Assembly: GCA_016791265.1 (NCBI GenBank)
Contig: JAEUMY010000017.1
Coordinates: forward strand, 1 to 64,000
DNA: 64,000 bases
Direction of reading: 5' to 3'
Origin: Betaproteobacteria bacterium
GTDB taxonomy: Bacteria > Pseudomonadota > Gammaproteobacteria > Burkholderiales > Usitatibacteraceae
Shown here: positions 42,249 to 50,576 of the stretch, piece after piece
How positions within the stretch are numbered: the first letter of the stretch is position 1
Layout of the letters: every line of letters begins with the position of its first letter
The notes under the pieces: model-generated
What the model was told of the DNA's origin: nothing
Seen by the model: the letters and a program-made list of their open reading frames with translations, nothing else
Databases searched by the model: none
Translations under genes and position numbers: made by a program

Positions 42249-42974
42249 ATGAAACTGCTGGCCGTCGACACCTCCACCGAACGCTGCTCCGTCGCACTCG
42301 CGCTGGGTGGCGAAGTGCATGCCGACGAGATTGACGCCGGCCAGCGGCACTCGCGGCTGCTGAACGGCATGATCGTCGCGCTGCTGGCGCGACACGGTCT
42401 TCAGGTCACCGATCTCGAAGGCCTCGCCTTTGGCAGCGGACCGGGCTCATTCACAGGCCTTCGCATCGCGTGCAGCGTGGTGCAGGGCATGGCGCTGGGT
42501 TTGGACTGCAAAGTGGCCGCGGTGGGAACCCTGGAGGCGCTGGCCGAACAGGCCGCGTCCGCGCATGCCGACACCAGCAAGGTCATCACGGCGCTCGACG
42601 CGCGCATGGGCGAATCCTATTTCGCGGCCTGGGAGCGGGTCGCTGACGGCTGGCACGCCGTGGTGGCCCCCTGTCTCGTTCGCCCGGATGCCTTGCCCGC
42701 GCTGGACGGGGAGGGTTGGGTCGCCATTGGCAGCGCATTTGATCGACAGGAAAATGTCGCGGCGCACTTCGCGCCGCACGTCGCCACAGTTTTGCCGGGG
42801 CGCTTTCCTTCCGCGCGCGAAGTCGCCACGCTGGCCTTGCGAATATTCGCAAGGGGCGAGGCCGTCTCGCCCGAACAGGCGCTGCCACTCTACATTCGCG
42901 ACAAGGTCGCGATGACCATCGCGGAGCGGAATGCGTTGAAAAGCGCCAAGGCCGCGGCGGAGATTGGCGCATGA
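42249..42974 (+). CDS. tsaB: TsaB, tRNA threonylcarbamoyladenosine biosynthesis
   Basis: 241 residues of the ASKHA-fold TsaB family: MKLLAVDTSTERCSVALALG, GLAFGSGPGSFTGLRIACSVVQGMALG and ITALDARMGESYFAAWE. TsaB is the scaffold that binds TsaD and TsaE to make t6A37 on ANN-decoding tRNAs. It overlaps rimI by four bases, a frequent pairing. The palindrome copy near the 3' end encodes Arg-Ile-Phe-Ala in the weakly conserved C-terminal helix region. Confidence 0.95.
   Translation: MKLLAVDTSTERCSVALALGGEVHADEIDAGQRHSRLLNGMIVALLARHGLQVTDLEGLAFGSGPGSFTGLRIACSVVQGMALGLDCKVAAVGTLEALAEQAASAHADTSKVITALDARMGESYFAAWERVADGWHAVVAPCLVRPDALPALDGEGWVAIGSAFDRQENVAAHFAPHVATVLPGRFPSAREVATLALRIFARGEAVSPEQALPLYIRDKVAMTIAERNALKSAKAAAEIGA
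42839..42850. repeat. GCGAATATTCGC palindrome, copy 16
   Basis: In tsaB, encoding Arg-Ile-Phe-Ala in the C-terminal part. Confidence 0.95.
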
Positions 42975-43465
42975 GCGCGTTGCCGCAGTCTGCCGCGCGA
43001 CCGGGGCCGCTGGAGCTCGCGTTCCGGCGCATCCGCGATGCCGATCTGGAGGCGGTGGCCGCCATCGAGCGCCGGGTGTACGCGTTTCCGTGGACGGTGG
43101 GCAATTTTCGCGACGCCTTGCTGTCGGGCTATCGCTTCTGGGGATGCTGGCGAGTGGGAGTGGATCGCGACGAGCTGATCGGCTACGCCATTCTCATGCT
43201 GGCCGTGGACGAGGCGCACCTGCTCAACATCGCGGTCGATGCGCATTGTCAGGGCCGGGGCTTCGGGCGGCGCATGTTGAAGTTCATCATCGACGACGCG
43301 CGCGCCAAGGAATGCGCGATGCTGTTTCTCGAGGTGCGGCCTTCGAACACGGTGGCCCAAGCGCTCTATGCCGATGTCGGCTTCACTCAGCATGGCTTGC
43401 GCAAGGCGTATTACCCGGCGCGCCAGGGCCGTGAGGATGCGCTGTTTCTGGGGCTCGAGCTGTGA
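42971..43465 (+). CDS. rimI: RimI, N-terminal alanine acetyltransferase of ribosomal protein S18
   Basis: 164 residues of the GNAT fold. The acetyl-CoA loop is VDAHCQGRGFGRRML (about 88-102), preceded by AHLLNIAV and followed by MLFLEVRPSNTVAQALYADVGFTQHGLRKAYYP, the typical RimI ending. The N-terminal part has YAFPWTVGNFRDALLSGYRFWG. It overlaps tsaB upstream and touches the uracil-DNA glycosylase start downstream. Confidence 0.93.
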   Translation: MSALPQSAARPGPLELAFRRIRDADLEAVAAIERRVYAFPWTVGNFRDALLSGYRFWGCWRVGVDRDELIGYAILMLAVDEAHLLNIAVDAHCQGRGFGRRMLKFIIDDARAKECAMLFLEVRPSNTVAQALYADVGFTQHGLRKAYYPARQGREDALFLGLEL

Positions 43466-44244
43466 TGGGTGTCGACGTGAATTGGGCGGCCTACACATCG
43501 GAGCAATTGCACGAGCTGGAGCTGTCGACGCTCGCGTCGTGGTCGGGCGACCTGCCTGTCGACGCGCCGGCGAGCTTGGAAGCCCGCCCGCCCGGAAGAC
43601 CGATTGCCATTCCCGTCGTCCCGAAGACCGCTCAAGTGCCGTCTTCCACGCCGGCTGTTACGCCCGCGCCCGCGCGCGCGCTGGGTCAGGCCGACTGGAC
43701 CCTGCTTCGCGAACAGGCTGCGGCCTGCACCGCCTGCCAACTGCATAAAAGACGCAACCGCTCGGTCTTCGGTGTCGGCTCGGAGAGCGGCCCGTGGATG
43801 TTCATCGGCGAAGGGCCGGGCATGGAGGAGGATCAGGAAGGCGAGCCTTTTGTCGGCCAGGCCGGCAAGCTGCTCGACGCGATGCTCGCGTCGATCCAGC
43901 TTTCTCGAAAGACCAATGTCTACATCGCCAATGTCGTGAAGTGCCGCCCGCCGGGCAATCGCACGCCGCTCCATGAAGAAGCCGCCGCCTGCGCCGACTT
44001 TCTCGACCGCCAGATCGATCTGGTGAATCCGAAACTCATCGTGGCGCTCGGCAAAACCGCCGCCACGCGGCTCACGGGGCAGGAGGCGAGCCTTGCCAGC
44101 CAACGCGGCAAGCGCTTCGACTATCGCGGGTTTCCGGTGCTCATCACCTACCATCCAGCCTATCTTTTGCGCAATTTGCCGGACAAGGCCAAGGCGTGGG
44201 AGGACTTGCTGGAGGCCAAGCGAATATTCGCGGAGGTCGGTTAG
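43465..44244 (+). CDS. Fe-S uracil-DNA glycosylase (family 4/5 type)
   Basis: 259 residues from the ATG in TGTGATG; a GTG three bases earlier is possible. After a Pro/Ala-rich lead (about 25-75) comes the glycosylase: CTACQLHKRRNRSVFGVG, motif GEGPGMEEDQEGEPFVGQAG, NVVKCRPPGNRTP, ACADFLDRQ and TYHPAYLLRN. The cysteines in CTAC, KCRPP and ACADF are the [4Fe-4S] ligands of family 4. It removes uracil arising from cytosine deamination. The gene ends with a palindrome copy in codons 251-255, four codons before the stop. Confidence 0.9.
   Translation: MGVDVNWAAYTSEQLHELELSTLASWSGDLPVDAPASLEARPPGRPIAIPVVPKTAQVPSSTPAVTPAPARALGQADWTLLREQAAACTACQLHKRRNRSVFGVGSESGPWMFIGEGPGMEEDQEGEPFVGQAGKLLDAMLASIQLSRKTNVYIANVVKCRPPGNRTPLHEEAAACADFLDRQIDLVNPKLIVALGKTAATRLTGQEASLASQRGKRFDYRGFPVLITYHPAYLLRNLPDKAKAWEDLLEAKRIFAEVG
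44220..44231. repeat. GCGAATATTCGC palindrome, copy 17
   Basis: At the extreme 3' end of the glycosylase gene, read as Arg-Ile-Phe-Ala, 10 bp before the stop codon. Confidence 0.95.
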
Positions 44245-44346
44245 TCGTCACGATTTCGCCCTGCTTCGTCGCAAAGACCCTTGCATTCGGCAAGAGCGAT
44301 CCCACAATCCGCACTGTCACTGTTGCACACTTCATAGGAGCTTTTC

Positions 44347-45000
44347 ATGCGCAAGATTCTCTTGGCCATCGGTCTGGCCGCCCTGCTGACCGGCTGTGGC
44401 TACAACGACTTCCAGTCGCGTGACGAGGAGGTCAAGAAGGCGTGGGCCGAGGTGCTGAACCAATACAAGCGCCGGGCCGACTTGATTCCCAACCTGGTGT
44501 CCACGGTGCAGGGCTTCGCCGAGCAGGAGAAGGATGTGCTGCTGGGCGTGACCAATGCCCGTTCCAAGGTGGGTTCCATCCAGGCGACACCCGAGCTCAT
44601 CAACAATCCCCAAGCTTTCGCACAGTTCCAGAAGGCGCAGGGTGAGCTGTCTGGCGCGTTGTCTCGCCTGCTGGTCGTGGCGGAAAACTATCCGCAGCTG
44701 AAGTCAGACGCCAATTTCCGCGACCTGCAGGCGCAGCTTGAAGGCACGGAGAACCGTATCACCGTGGCCCGCAAGCGCTACATCGAGGAAGTCGGGGAGT
44801 ACAACAAACTGGCCCGTAAGTTCCCGACCAATCTGACGGCGATGCTCTTCAGCTACGAGCAGAAGCCGCAGTTCACGGTGGAAGACGAGAAGGCCATCGC
44901 GGCACCGCCGAAGGTGGATTTCAAGGCCAAGGCGTCCGAGCCGGCGCCGTCCGCCGCGAGCAAGGTGCCGCCCGCGCCAAACGAATACACGGCCAAGTAA
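44347..45000 (+). CDS. LemA family lipoprotein
   Basis: 217 residues with lipobox LTGC at about residue 17. The helical LemA core is YNDFQSRDEEVKKAWAEVLNQYKRRADLIPNLVSTVQGFAEQEKDVL, with LVVAENYPQLKSDANFRDLQAQLEGTENRI. The C-terminal 40 residues are a Pro/Ala/Lys tail. LemA proteins are membrane-associated and of unproved function, and they are regularly encoded with TPM-domain proteins as here (two follow). The ribosome site AGGAG lies 5 bp before the ATG. Confidence 0.92.
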   Translation: MRKILLAIGLAALLTGCGYNDFQSRDEEVKKAWAEVLNQYKRRADLIPNLVSTVQGFAEQEKDVLLGVTNARSKVGSIQATPELINNPQAFAQFQKAQGELSGALSRLLVVAENYPQLKSDANFRDLQAQLEGTENRITVARKRYIEEVGEYNKLARKFPTNLTAMLFSYEQKPQFTVEDEKAIAAPPKVDFKAKASEPAPSAASKVPPAPNEYTAK

Positions 45001-45013
45001 GCGCGGAGCGGTC

Positions 45014-45922
45014 TTGAACGTGTCGCGTCCGTGGCGGCAGTGGTTGCGAATATTCGCAACCACTGCCGTTGCTGTCACCTTGACGACCGCCGCGGCGGCC
45101 ACCGGAGACTTCGCCGACATTCCCGCGCTGAAGGCGCGGGTCACGGACACGACGGGAACGTTGTCGGCAGCCGATGTCGCGCGCATCGAAGGCAAGCTGA
45201 AGGACTTCGAGCAGAAGAAGGGGAGCCAGATCGTCGTGCTGATGGTTCCAACGACTCAACCGGAGGCTATCGAGCAGTACAGCATCCGCGTGGCCGAGGC
45301 CTGGAAGATCGGTCGCAAAAAGATCGATGATGGTCTCATCCTGCTGGTGGCCAAGAATGACCGCAAGATGCGCATAGAGGTCGGCTACGGGCTCGAAGGC
45401 GCGATACCCGACGCCACCGCCAAGCGCATCATCAGCGAGGTGATCGCGCCCCGCTTTCGCGCCAACGACTACGCAGGTGGCGTCGAGGCCGGCGCGGACC
45501 GCCTGATCGCGGTCGCCTCGGGCGAGGCGCTGCCGGCGCCCGCGCAAAAAAAGACTTGGTCGGTCGGTGACACGGCCCGCGACAGTGGCATCAATCTCGA
45601 ATGGTTCATGGTCGCGTTCTTCGTCGCGGTTGGCGTGGGCGGATTTCTCGCGGCGGTGTTCGGTCGGTTCTTCGGCGGGGTCCTCACCGGTGGCGGGCTG
45701 GGCGCTGTGGCCTGGTTCATTTCCGGCGCGTTGGGAACGGGGTTCATCATCGGGTTCATCGCATTCATTGTCGTGCTGATTTTTGGCGGGCGCGGCGGCG
45801 GTGGCATCAGCACCGGGGGCTGGTCGTCCGGCTCTGGCGGCTCGAGCGACTGGAGCGGTAGCGACAGCTTCAGCGGGGGCGGCGGTGACTTCGGTGGCGG
45901 CGGCGCGTCCGGGGACTGGTGA
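45014..45922 (+). CDS. TPM domain protein (YgcG family)
   Basis: 302 residues if started at the TTG of MNVSRPWRQWL; a GTG two codons later is the alternative. The signal peptide (WLRIFATTAVAVTLTTAAAATG) is partly encoded by the palindrome. The TPM domain (about 33-165) has ALKARVTDTTGTLSAADVARIEGKLKDFEQKKGSQIVVLMV and RKIDDGLILLVAKNDRKMRIEVGYGLEGAIPDATAKRII. Two helices follow at about 195-250 and a Gly/Ser-rich tail GGGGDFGGGGASGDW. Such proteins are anchored with the domain outside the cytoplasm and are linked to LemA, with function unsettled. Confidence 0.9.
   Translation: MNVSRPWRQWLRIFATTAVAVTLTTAAAATGDFADIPALKARVTDTTGTLSAADVARIEGKLKDFEQKKGSQIVVLMVPTTQPEAIEQYSIRVAEAWKIGRKKIDDGLILLVAKNDRKMRIEVGYGLEGAIPDATAKRIISEVIAPRFRANDYAGGVEAGADRLIAVASGEALPAPAQKKTWSVGDTARDSGINLEWFMVAFFVAVGVGGFLAAVFGRFFGGVLTGGGLGAVAWFISGALGTGFIIGFIAFIVVLIFGGRGGGGISTGGWSSGSGGSSDWSGSDSFSGGGGDFGGGGASGDW
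45046..45057. repeat. GCGAATATTCGC palindrome, copy 18
   Basis: In the signal-peptide codons of the first TPM gene, encoding Arg-Ile-Phe-Ala. Confidence 0.95.
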
Positions 45923-45933
45923 GGAGACGAGTG

Positions 45934-46431
45934 ATGAATCTCGCACGCATCTGGCGCCATATCCTCATGAACCGCTGGACCTTGAATCGCGCGTTCTCGC
46001 CGTCCGTGCTGCAGGCGATTCAGACGGCGACGGCGCAGCAGGAACAGCGCCATCGCGGCGAAATCCGCTTCGTCGTTGAAGCCGAGCTGGACTGGGGTTC
46101 GCTCATCGCCGACGCACCGCCTCGTCACCGCGCCATCCAGGTCTTCGGCGGGCTGCGGGTCTGGGACACGGAAGAGAACAACGGGATCCTGATTTACGTG
46201 CTCTTGGCCGATCACGACATCGAGATCGTGGCGGATCGCGGCATCCATCGCCAGGTTGGCGACGAAGCCTGGCGCCGCATCTGCGATGCCATGCGCGCCG
46301 AATTCAAGGCCGGCCGCTTCGAGCAGGGCGCGGTGCAGGCCATCGCGGCGATTTCGGACTTGCTGGCGCAGCATTTTCCGCCGCGCGGCGACGACCAGAA
46401 CGAGCTCTCCGATCAGCCCGTCGTCATTTGA
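45934..46431 (+). CDS. TPM domain protein, short form
   Basis: 165 residues from MNLARIWRHILMNRW; GAGGAG lies 10 bp upstream, and a GTG immediately before is possible. There is no signal peptide. The TPM core is visible in IRFVVEAELDWGSL, AIQVFGGLRVWDTEENNGILIYVLLADHDIEIVADRGIH and FEQGAVQAIAAISDLLAQHFP. This cytoplasmic-looking form usually sits beside LemA and the long TPM protein, so the three probably form one complex or pathway. Confidence 0.88.
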   Translation: MNLARIWRHILMNRWTLNRAFSPSVLQAIQTATAQQEQRHRGEIRFVVEAELDWGSLIADAPPRHRAIQVFGGLRVWDTEENNGILIYVLLADHDIEIVADRGIHRQVGDEAWRRICDAMRAEFKAGRFEQGAVQAIAAISDLLAQHFPPRGDDQNELSDQPVVI

Positions 46432-46452
46432 CGCGGCGCTGACCGTGCGCCT

Positions 46453-47184
46453 TCAGGCAGCGCGCATGCGCTTGATGAGGAGGTAGCTCGCGCCGCGATC
46501 ACCGGGCGAGCGGTACACGCCAGGCGCATTGAGAAGCTGCGCCGCGATCGCAGCCATCTCCCATCCATCGATGTCGTCGCCCCTCCACAGGGGAGTGGTG
46601 AGCTTGCGAAAGTCCAGCAGCTCTCCCAGCTCCAGCACCGTCGTCGCAGCCTTGCGCATGCGGGGAAGGTGGGTGGTGTTGGCCCACGACCAGAGCCATG
46701 TGCCGCTGGCCTTCGCGGTGGAGCCGATGAACTCGAAATCAGCGATGACGGCCGGCTTGCCCGCATTGGAGAACACAAGCTTGCCTGTGCTCTGGTCCCA
46801 GTCGAAGCGCTCGTGACGGGACAGGTCGTATTCGCGACAGAGATCAGCCTGCTTGGCCTTCAATTCGCCAATGGCTGCGCTGACGAAGCTGATCCAGTTG
46901 CCAAGCGCGCGGCCGGTCAGCGAATGCGCCGACGCGTCGCGTCCCGCAATGTAGCAGTGGTGGCAGATGACCGAGATGGGCGGCGTCTCTCCTTCATCCG
47001 GCCAGCCGCCCTGGCGCTCGTACAGGGCGTCGCAGCGACTACACCAGGCATCGGGAAAGGGATGACGCTTGTCCGGCTTGAACGAGAACCAGCGCTGGCC
47101 CGGCTTGCGCGCCAGATGGTTGCAGACAAAGGTGGCGCGAGCCGCGCCGTGTTGCTGACAGGAGACGGTGTCGCCCGCCATCAA
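46453..47184 (-). CDS. DUF6882-like protein with N-terminal zinc-binding region
   Basis: 243 residues. The N-terminal 80 residues hold Cys/His pairs (SCQQHG, FVCNHL, WCSRCDALYE, VICHHCYIAG) that can bind zinc. The rest has the Trp-rich pattern WDQSTGKLVFSN, GSTAKASGTWLWSWANTTHLP and AGVYRSPGDRGASYLLIK, which I associate with DUF6882, a family of unknown role. The stated family name is a recollection, not a search result. The start overlaps the stop of the lplT-like gene by four bases, so it is translated behind that transporter. Confidence 0.7.
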   Translation of the reverse strand: MMAGDTVSCQQHGAARATFVCNHLARKPGQRWFSFKPDKRHPFPDAWCSRCDALYERQGGWPDEGETPPISVICHHCYIAGRDASAHSLTGRALGNWISFVSAAIGELKAKQADLCREYDLSRHERFDWDQSTGKLVFSNAGKPAVIADFEFIGSTAKASGTWLWSWANTTHLPRMRKAATTVLELGELLDFRKLTTPLWRGDDIDGWEMAAIAAQLLNAPGVYRSPGDRGASYLLIKRMRAA

Positions 47185-48476
47185 TGCTTGGCTTCGCCGA
47201 TCCGCGCTTCGACATCCTCAAAACGCTTGTTGTGCAGATGGCGCATGCGCACCAGGAACATGGTCACCATCACGAAGCAACCAAACATGATGATGATGGT
47301 GTTGATGTGGAAGCCGCCGGAAAGCAGGGCGGCGTAGACCGCCAGCATGACCAGGATGTTGAGGTTTTCATTGAAGTTCTGCACGGCGATGGAGTGGCCC
47401 GCGGACAGCAGCACGTGTCCGCGATGCTGCAAAAGCGCGTTCATGGGCACCACGAAGAACCCGGCCATCATGCCGATGATCACCATGAGCGCATACACAA
47501 TCGGCATGGCCGTGACCAGGGTCATGGTCATCACCAGCGCCCCCATCGCGATGCCGAACGGAATCACGGTGAGCGCCTTCTTGAGCGGAATGAAGCGCGC
47601 CGCCGCCACGGAACCGATGGCGATGCCCACCGCGAACACGCCCTGCAGCACCGCCGCCTTGGAAAGCGGCATGTGCAAATGCTGATCCGCCCAGCGCAGC
47701 ACGATGAACTGCAAGGTGGCGCCCGCGCCCCAGAAGAGCGTGGTCACGGCCAGCGTGATCTGGCCCAGCTTGTCGGACCACAGCGTGCGGAAACAGTGTC
47801 CAAACTCCACGACAAGGCGGATGGGATTCGTTTCCTGCTTGGCGTAGCGGCTGCCGGTGTCGGGAATGTAAAGGTTGAATACCGCCGCGATGAGATAGAA
47901 CACCACGATGACTGCGATGGCGGTTTCGGCGGGCGTATCAATGCCGGTCACGATGAAAGGCAGGTCGAAGGCGCCCAGCCAGGCCGACACTTTGGGGCCG
48001 ATGAGGACGCCGCCCAGTACCGTGCCGACGATGATCGACCCGACGGTGAGGCCCTCGATCCAGCCGTTGGCAACCACCAGTTTCTCCGGCGGCAGGAGCT
48101 CGGTGAGAATGCCGTACTTGGCTGGCGAGTAGGCGGCGGCGCCCAACCCCACGATGCCATAGGCCAGCAGCACAACCACATAGGGCGTGATGCCGGCAGC
48201 CGCGATCCACTCATAGAAGAGCATGGTCAGGCAGCCCACGATCTTGATCGTGTTGGTGACGAACATCACCTTGCCCTTGGGCAGCGAGTCGGCGAAGGGG
48301 CCCACGAATGGCGCCAGCACGACATAGGACACGGTGAAGAAGAACTTGAGCAGCGGTGTCATCCACGCCGGGCCATCCAGCTGCATCAGGAGCGCGATGG
48401 AGGCGATCAGCAACGCATTGTCGGCCAGCGACGAGAAGAACTGCGCCGACATGATGGTGTAAAAGCCGCGCTTCAT
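47181..48476 (-). CDS. lplT: LplT-type lysophospholipid transporter (MFS)
   Basis: 431 residues from MKRGFYTIMSAQFFSSLADNALLIASI, the typical LplT start; the frame extends upstream without homology. Twelve helices and the LplT marks PFVGPFADSLPKGKVMFVTNTIKIVGC, YSPAKYGILTELLPPEKLVVANGWIEG and GFFVVPMNALLQHRGHVLLSAGHSIAVQNFNENL are present. It flips lyso-phosphatidylethanolamine inward for re-acylation. The usual partner acyltransferase (Aas) is not adjacent; the DUF6882-like gene follows instead. Confidence 0.92.
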   Translation of the reverse strand: MKRGFYTIMSAQFFSSLADNALLIASIALLMQLDGPAWMTPLLKFFFTVSYVVLAPFVGPFADSLPKGKVMFVTNTIKIVGCLTMLFYEWIAAAGITPYVVVLLAYGIVGLGAAAYSPAKYGILTELLPPEKLVVANGWIEGLTVGSIIVGTVLGGVLIGPKVSAWLGAFDLPFIVTGIDTPAETAIAVIVVFYLIAAVFNLYIPDTGSRYAKQETNPIRLVVEFGHCFRTLWSDKLGQITLAVTTLFWGAGATLQFIVLRWADQHLHMPLSKAAVLQGVFAVGIAIGSVAAARFIPLKKALTVIPFGIAMGALVMTMTLVTAMPIVYALMVIIGMMAGFFVVPMNALLQHRGHVLLSAGHSIAVQNFNENLNILVMLAVYAALLSGGFHINTIIIMFGCFVMVTMFLVRMRHLHNKRFEDVEARIGEAKH

Positions 48477-48519
48477 GGGTGCGGGTCTCGGGAGCGGGAG
48501 AGGGTTGTTGTGAGGGTGA

Positions 48520-48975
48520 CTACTGCAAGGTGCCGCGAGGATTCGCAAGCATTGTGCCACCTCTGGCAACTCGGGCTTGGGTGCGCTCCTCCGGTGTCGG
48601 CTCTTTCGCCGGCGGCGGGCCGCCCAGAAAGAAGCTCAGCACCATTTGCACCTTTTCCGCGGGCGTCAGCGGCCGGTCCGCCTCCAGCCGGTCGGCGAAG
48701 CGCTGCAATGGCGCCTTTTCCGGTCCGGACAGCTCTTCGATGGCGCTGCCGTAGATTTCGATCTTCTCGATCTTGATGTCACTGGCCGAGGTGGGCGCCG
48801 CCTTGCCGGGCGATTTGGTTGCAGGCAGTGCCTCACCTTTTCGCGCCGCTTCGGCCTGCTTCAATCTTTCGACCTGCCGCTGATTGACGCCAAGGTTTCG
48901 ATTGGCGATATCGCTCTCCGCGCTCCAGGCCATGCCCGAGAACAGAGCCAGAAACGTGGCTGCGAATATTCGCAC
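48520..48975 (-). CDS. Small secreted hypothetical protein
   Basis: 151 residues from a GTG start (MRIFAATFLALFSGMAWSAE), signal peptide ending at about residue 19. The mature part is charged and probably partly disordered: a helical stretch NRQVERLKQAEAARKG, then SDIKIEKIEIYGSAIEELSGPEKAPLQRFADRLEADRPLTPAEKVQMVLSFFLGG and a Pro-rich end. I do not recognise a family. Its start codon lies inside a palindrome copy and abuts the phoH stop, so it is probably co-transcribed with phoH. Confidence 0.72.
   Translation of the reverse strand: MRIFAATFLALFSGMAWSAESDIANRNLGVNQRQVERLKQAEAARKGEALPATKSPGKAAPTSASDIKIEKIEIYGSAIEELSGPEKAPLQRFADRLEADRPLTPAEKVQMVLSFFLGGPPPAKEPTPEERTQARVARGGTMLANPRGTLQ
48962..48973. 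repeat. GCGAATATTCGC palindrome, copy 19
   Basis: Overlaps the GTG start codon (48973-48975) of the small secreted protein, whose first residues are therefore Arg-Ile-Phe-Ala after Met. Confidence 0.95.
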
Positions 48976-50418
48976 CTACAACACCTCGGCAGCGTGATCC
49001 GCGAGACGCGAACGCTCGCCGCGCTGCAGCGTGACATGGCCCGAATGCGCCCAGCCCTTGAAATGGTCCACGACATAGGTGAGGCCGGATGATCCTTCGG
49101 TGAGGTAGGGCGTGTCGATCTGGGCGATGTTGCCGAGGCACACGACCTTGGTGCCCGGGCCGGCGCGCGTGATGAGCGTCTTCATCTGCTTGGGCGTGAG
49201 GTTCTGCGCCTCGTCGATGATGAGGAACTTGTTGAGAAAGGTGCGGCCACGCATGAAATTGAGCGACTTCACCTTGATGCGGCTGCGAATCAGATCGGCG
49301 GTGGCGGCGCGGCCCCAGTCGCCGGCCTCGTCGTCGGTTTTCATGAGTACATCAAGGTTGTCTTCCAACGCGCCCATCCACGGCGTCATCTTTTCCTCTT
49401 CCGTGCCGGGCAGAAAGCCGATGTCCTCGCCCACCGGCACGGTGACGCGGGTCATGATGATTTCAGAGTAGAGCTTGTGTTCAAGGGTCTGCATCAATCC
49501 CGCCGCGAGAGTCAACAAGGTCTTTCCGGTGCCGGCCTGACCCAAGAGGGTCACGAAGTCGATGTCCGGGTCCATGAGGACATTGAGCGCGAAATTCTGT
49601 TCGCGGTTCCGTGCGGTGATGCCCCAGACGTTGTTCTTCTGGTGCGTGTAATCGCGCAGCGTCTTCAGCGTCGCTGTCTTGGCCTCCTGACCCACGACTA
49701 TCGCATAGAACGGTTTTTCCGTTTCCTTGCCCGGTTCCTGATAGACGAACTCGTTGGTGAGGAAGCTTCCGCAGAGCGGGCCTTTGATCTTGTAGAGCGT
49801 ACGGTTGTGGTCCTGCCAGCTCTCCACGTCCTTGCCGTGCTTGGCCCAGAAATCCTCGGGCAGCTCGCGCATGCCCGTATAGAGGAGATCCGTGTCCTCC
49901 AGCACCTTGTCGTTGAAATAGTCCTCGGCCGCGACACCAATGGCGCGCGCCTTGATGCGCATGTTGATGTCCTTGGACACCAGCACGACCTGGCGGCCCG
50001 GCGACTCATGCTGCAGATCCAGCGCCACCGCGAGAATCTGGTTGTCCGCCTTGGCACTCGCCAGCGAGTGCGGAATGTCGCGGTTGATGGGATGCGTTTG
50101 CAAAAACAACCGGCCGCTCGCGTCCTTGGAGCCGAAGCTCGCCAGCGCGATGCCTTTCTCGATGTTGCCCTCGTCTGAGCTGACGATTTCATCCAGAAAC
50201 CGGCTGGCCTGACGGGCGTTTCGCGCCACCTCGGTCATCCCCTTCTTGTGATCGTCCAGCTCTTCCAGCGTGATCATCGGCAGATAGATGTCGTGTTCCT
50301 CGAACCGGAACAGGCTGGTCGGGTCGTGCATCAGCACGTTGGTGTCCAGCACGAAGAGTTTGGTGTCGATGTGCCGGGCGGGCTTGGGATCGGAACGGCG
50401 GGCGCGGGTGGCGTTCAT
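48976..50418 (-). CDS. PhoH-like ATPase with N-terminal PIN domain
   Basis: 480 residues. A PIN nuclease domain (about 18-165: KLFVLDTNVLMHDPTSLFRFEEHDIYLPMITLEELDDHKKG, with acidic residues for metal binding) is joined to a PhoH P-loop ATPase (about 250-470: LLGQAGTGKTLLTLAAGL, KLYSEIIMTRVTVPVGEDIGFLPGTEEEKMTPWMGAL, FLIIDEAQNLTPKQMKTLITRAGPGTKVV). The PIN-PhoH fusion acts as an ATP-dependent RNase/RNA helicase in studied actinobacterial and Bacillus relatives. It is followed without a gap by the small secreted gene. Confidence 0.92.
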   Translation of the reverse strand: MNATRARRSDPKPARHIDTKLFVLDTNVLMHDPTSLFRFEEHDIYLPMITLEELDDHKKGMTEVARNARQASRFLDEIVSSDEGNIEKGIALASFGSKDASGRLFLQTHPINRDIPHSLASAKADNQILAVALDLQHESPGRQVVLVSKDINMRIKARAIGVAAEDYFNDKVLEDTDLLYTGMRELPEDFWAKHGKDVESWQDHNRTLYKIKGPLCGSFLTNEFVYQEPGKETEKPFYAIVVGQEAKTATLKTLRDYTHQKNNVWGITARNREQNFALNVLMDPDIDFVTLLGQAGTGKTLLTLAAGLMQTLEHKLYSEIIMTRVTVPVGEDIGFLPGTEEEKMTPWMGALEDNLDVLMKTDDEAGDWGRAATADLIRSRIKVKSLNFMRGRTFLNKFLIIDEAQNLTPKQMKTLITRAGPGTKVVCLGNIAQIDTPYLTEGSSGLTYVVDHFKGWAHSGHVTLQRGERSRLADHAAEVL

Positions 50419-50455
50419 TGCGTGCGGGGGTCCTCGGTGGAAGATTTCAGGGGCG

Positions 50456-50504
50456 GAAAAAAGGGAAACGCCCCCGACGGCGGTGAAACCGAGGAGGGCG
50501 TTCC
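50456..50504 (-). terminator. Terminator downstream of bcp
   Basis: On the minus strand AACGCCC pairs with GGGCGTT, enclosing a further CC/GG-paired arm, and CCCTTTTTT follows. It separates bcp from phoH transcription. Confidence 0.65.
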
Positions 50505-50576
50505 AGTGATGCGAATACTGTGATCAATCAGAGCGGGTGCAGTAGTGCGCCAAGTGACATAAGCATTGAACTTAGC

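Noticed and set aside
47184..48776. 530-codon plus-strand frame over lplT
   Set aside because: His/Asp/Arg-rich shadow of a clear membrane transporter gene on the other strand.
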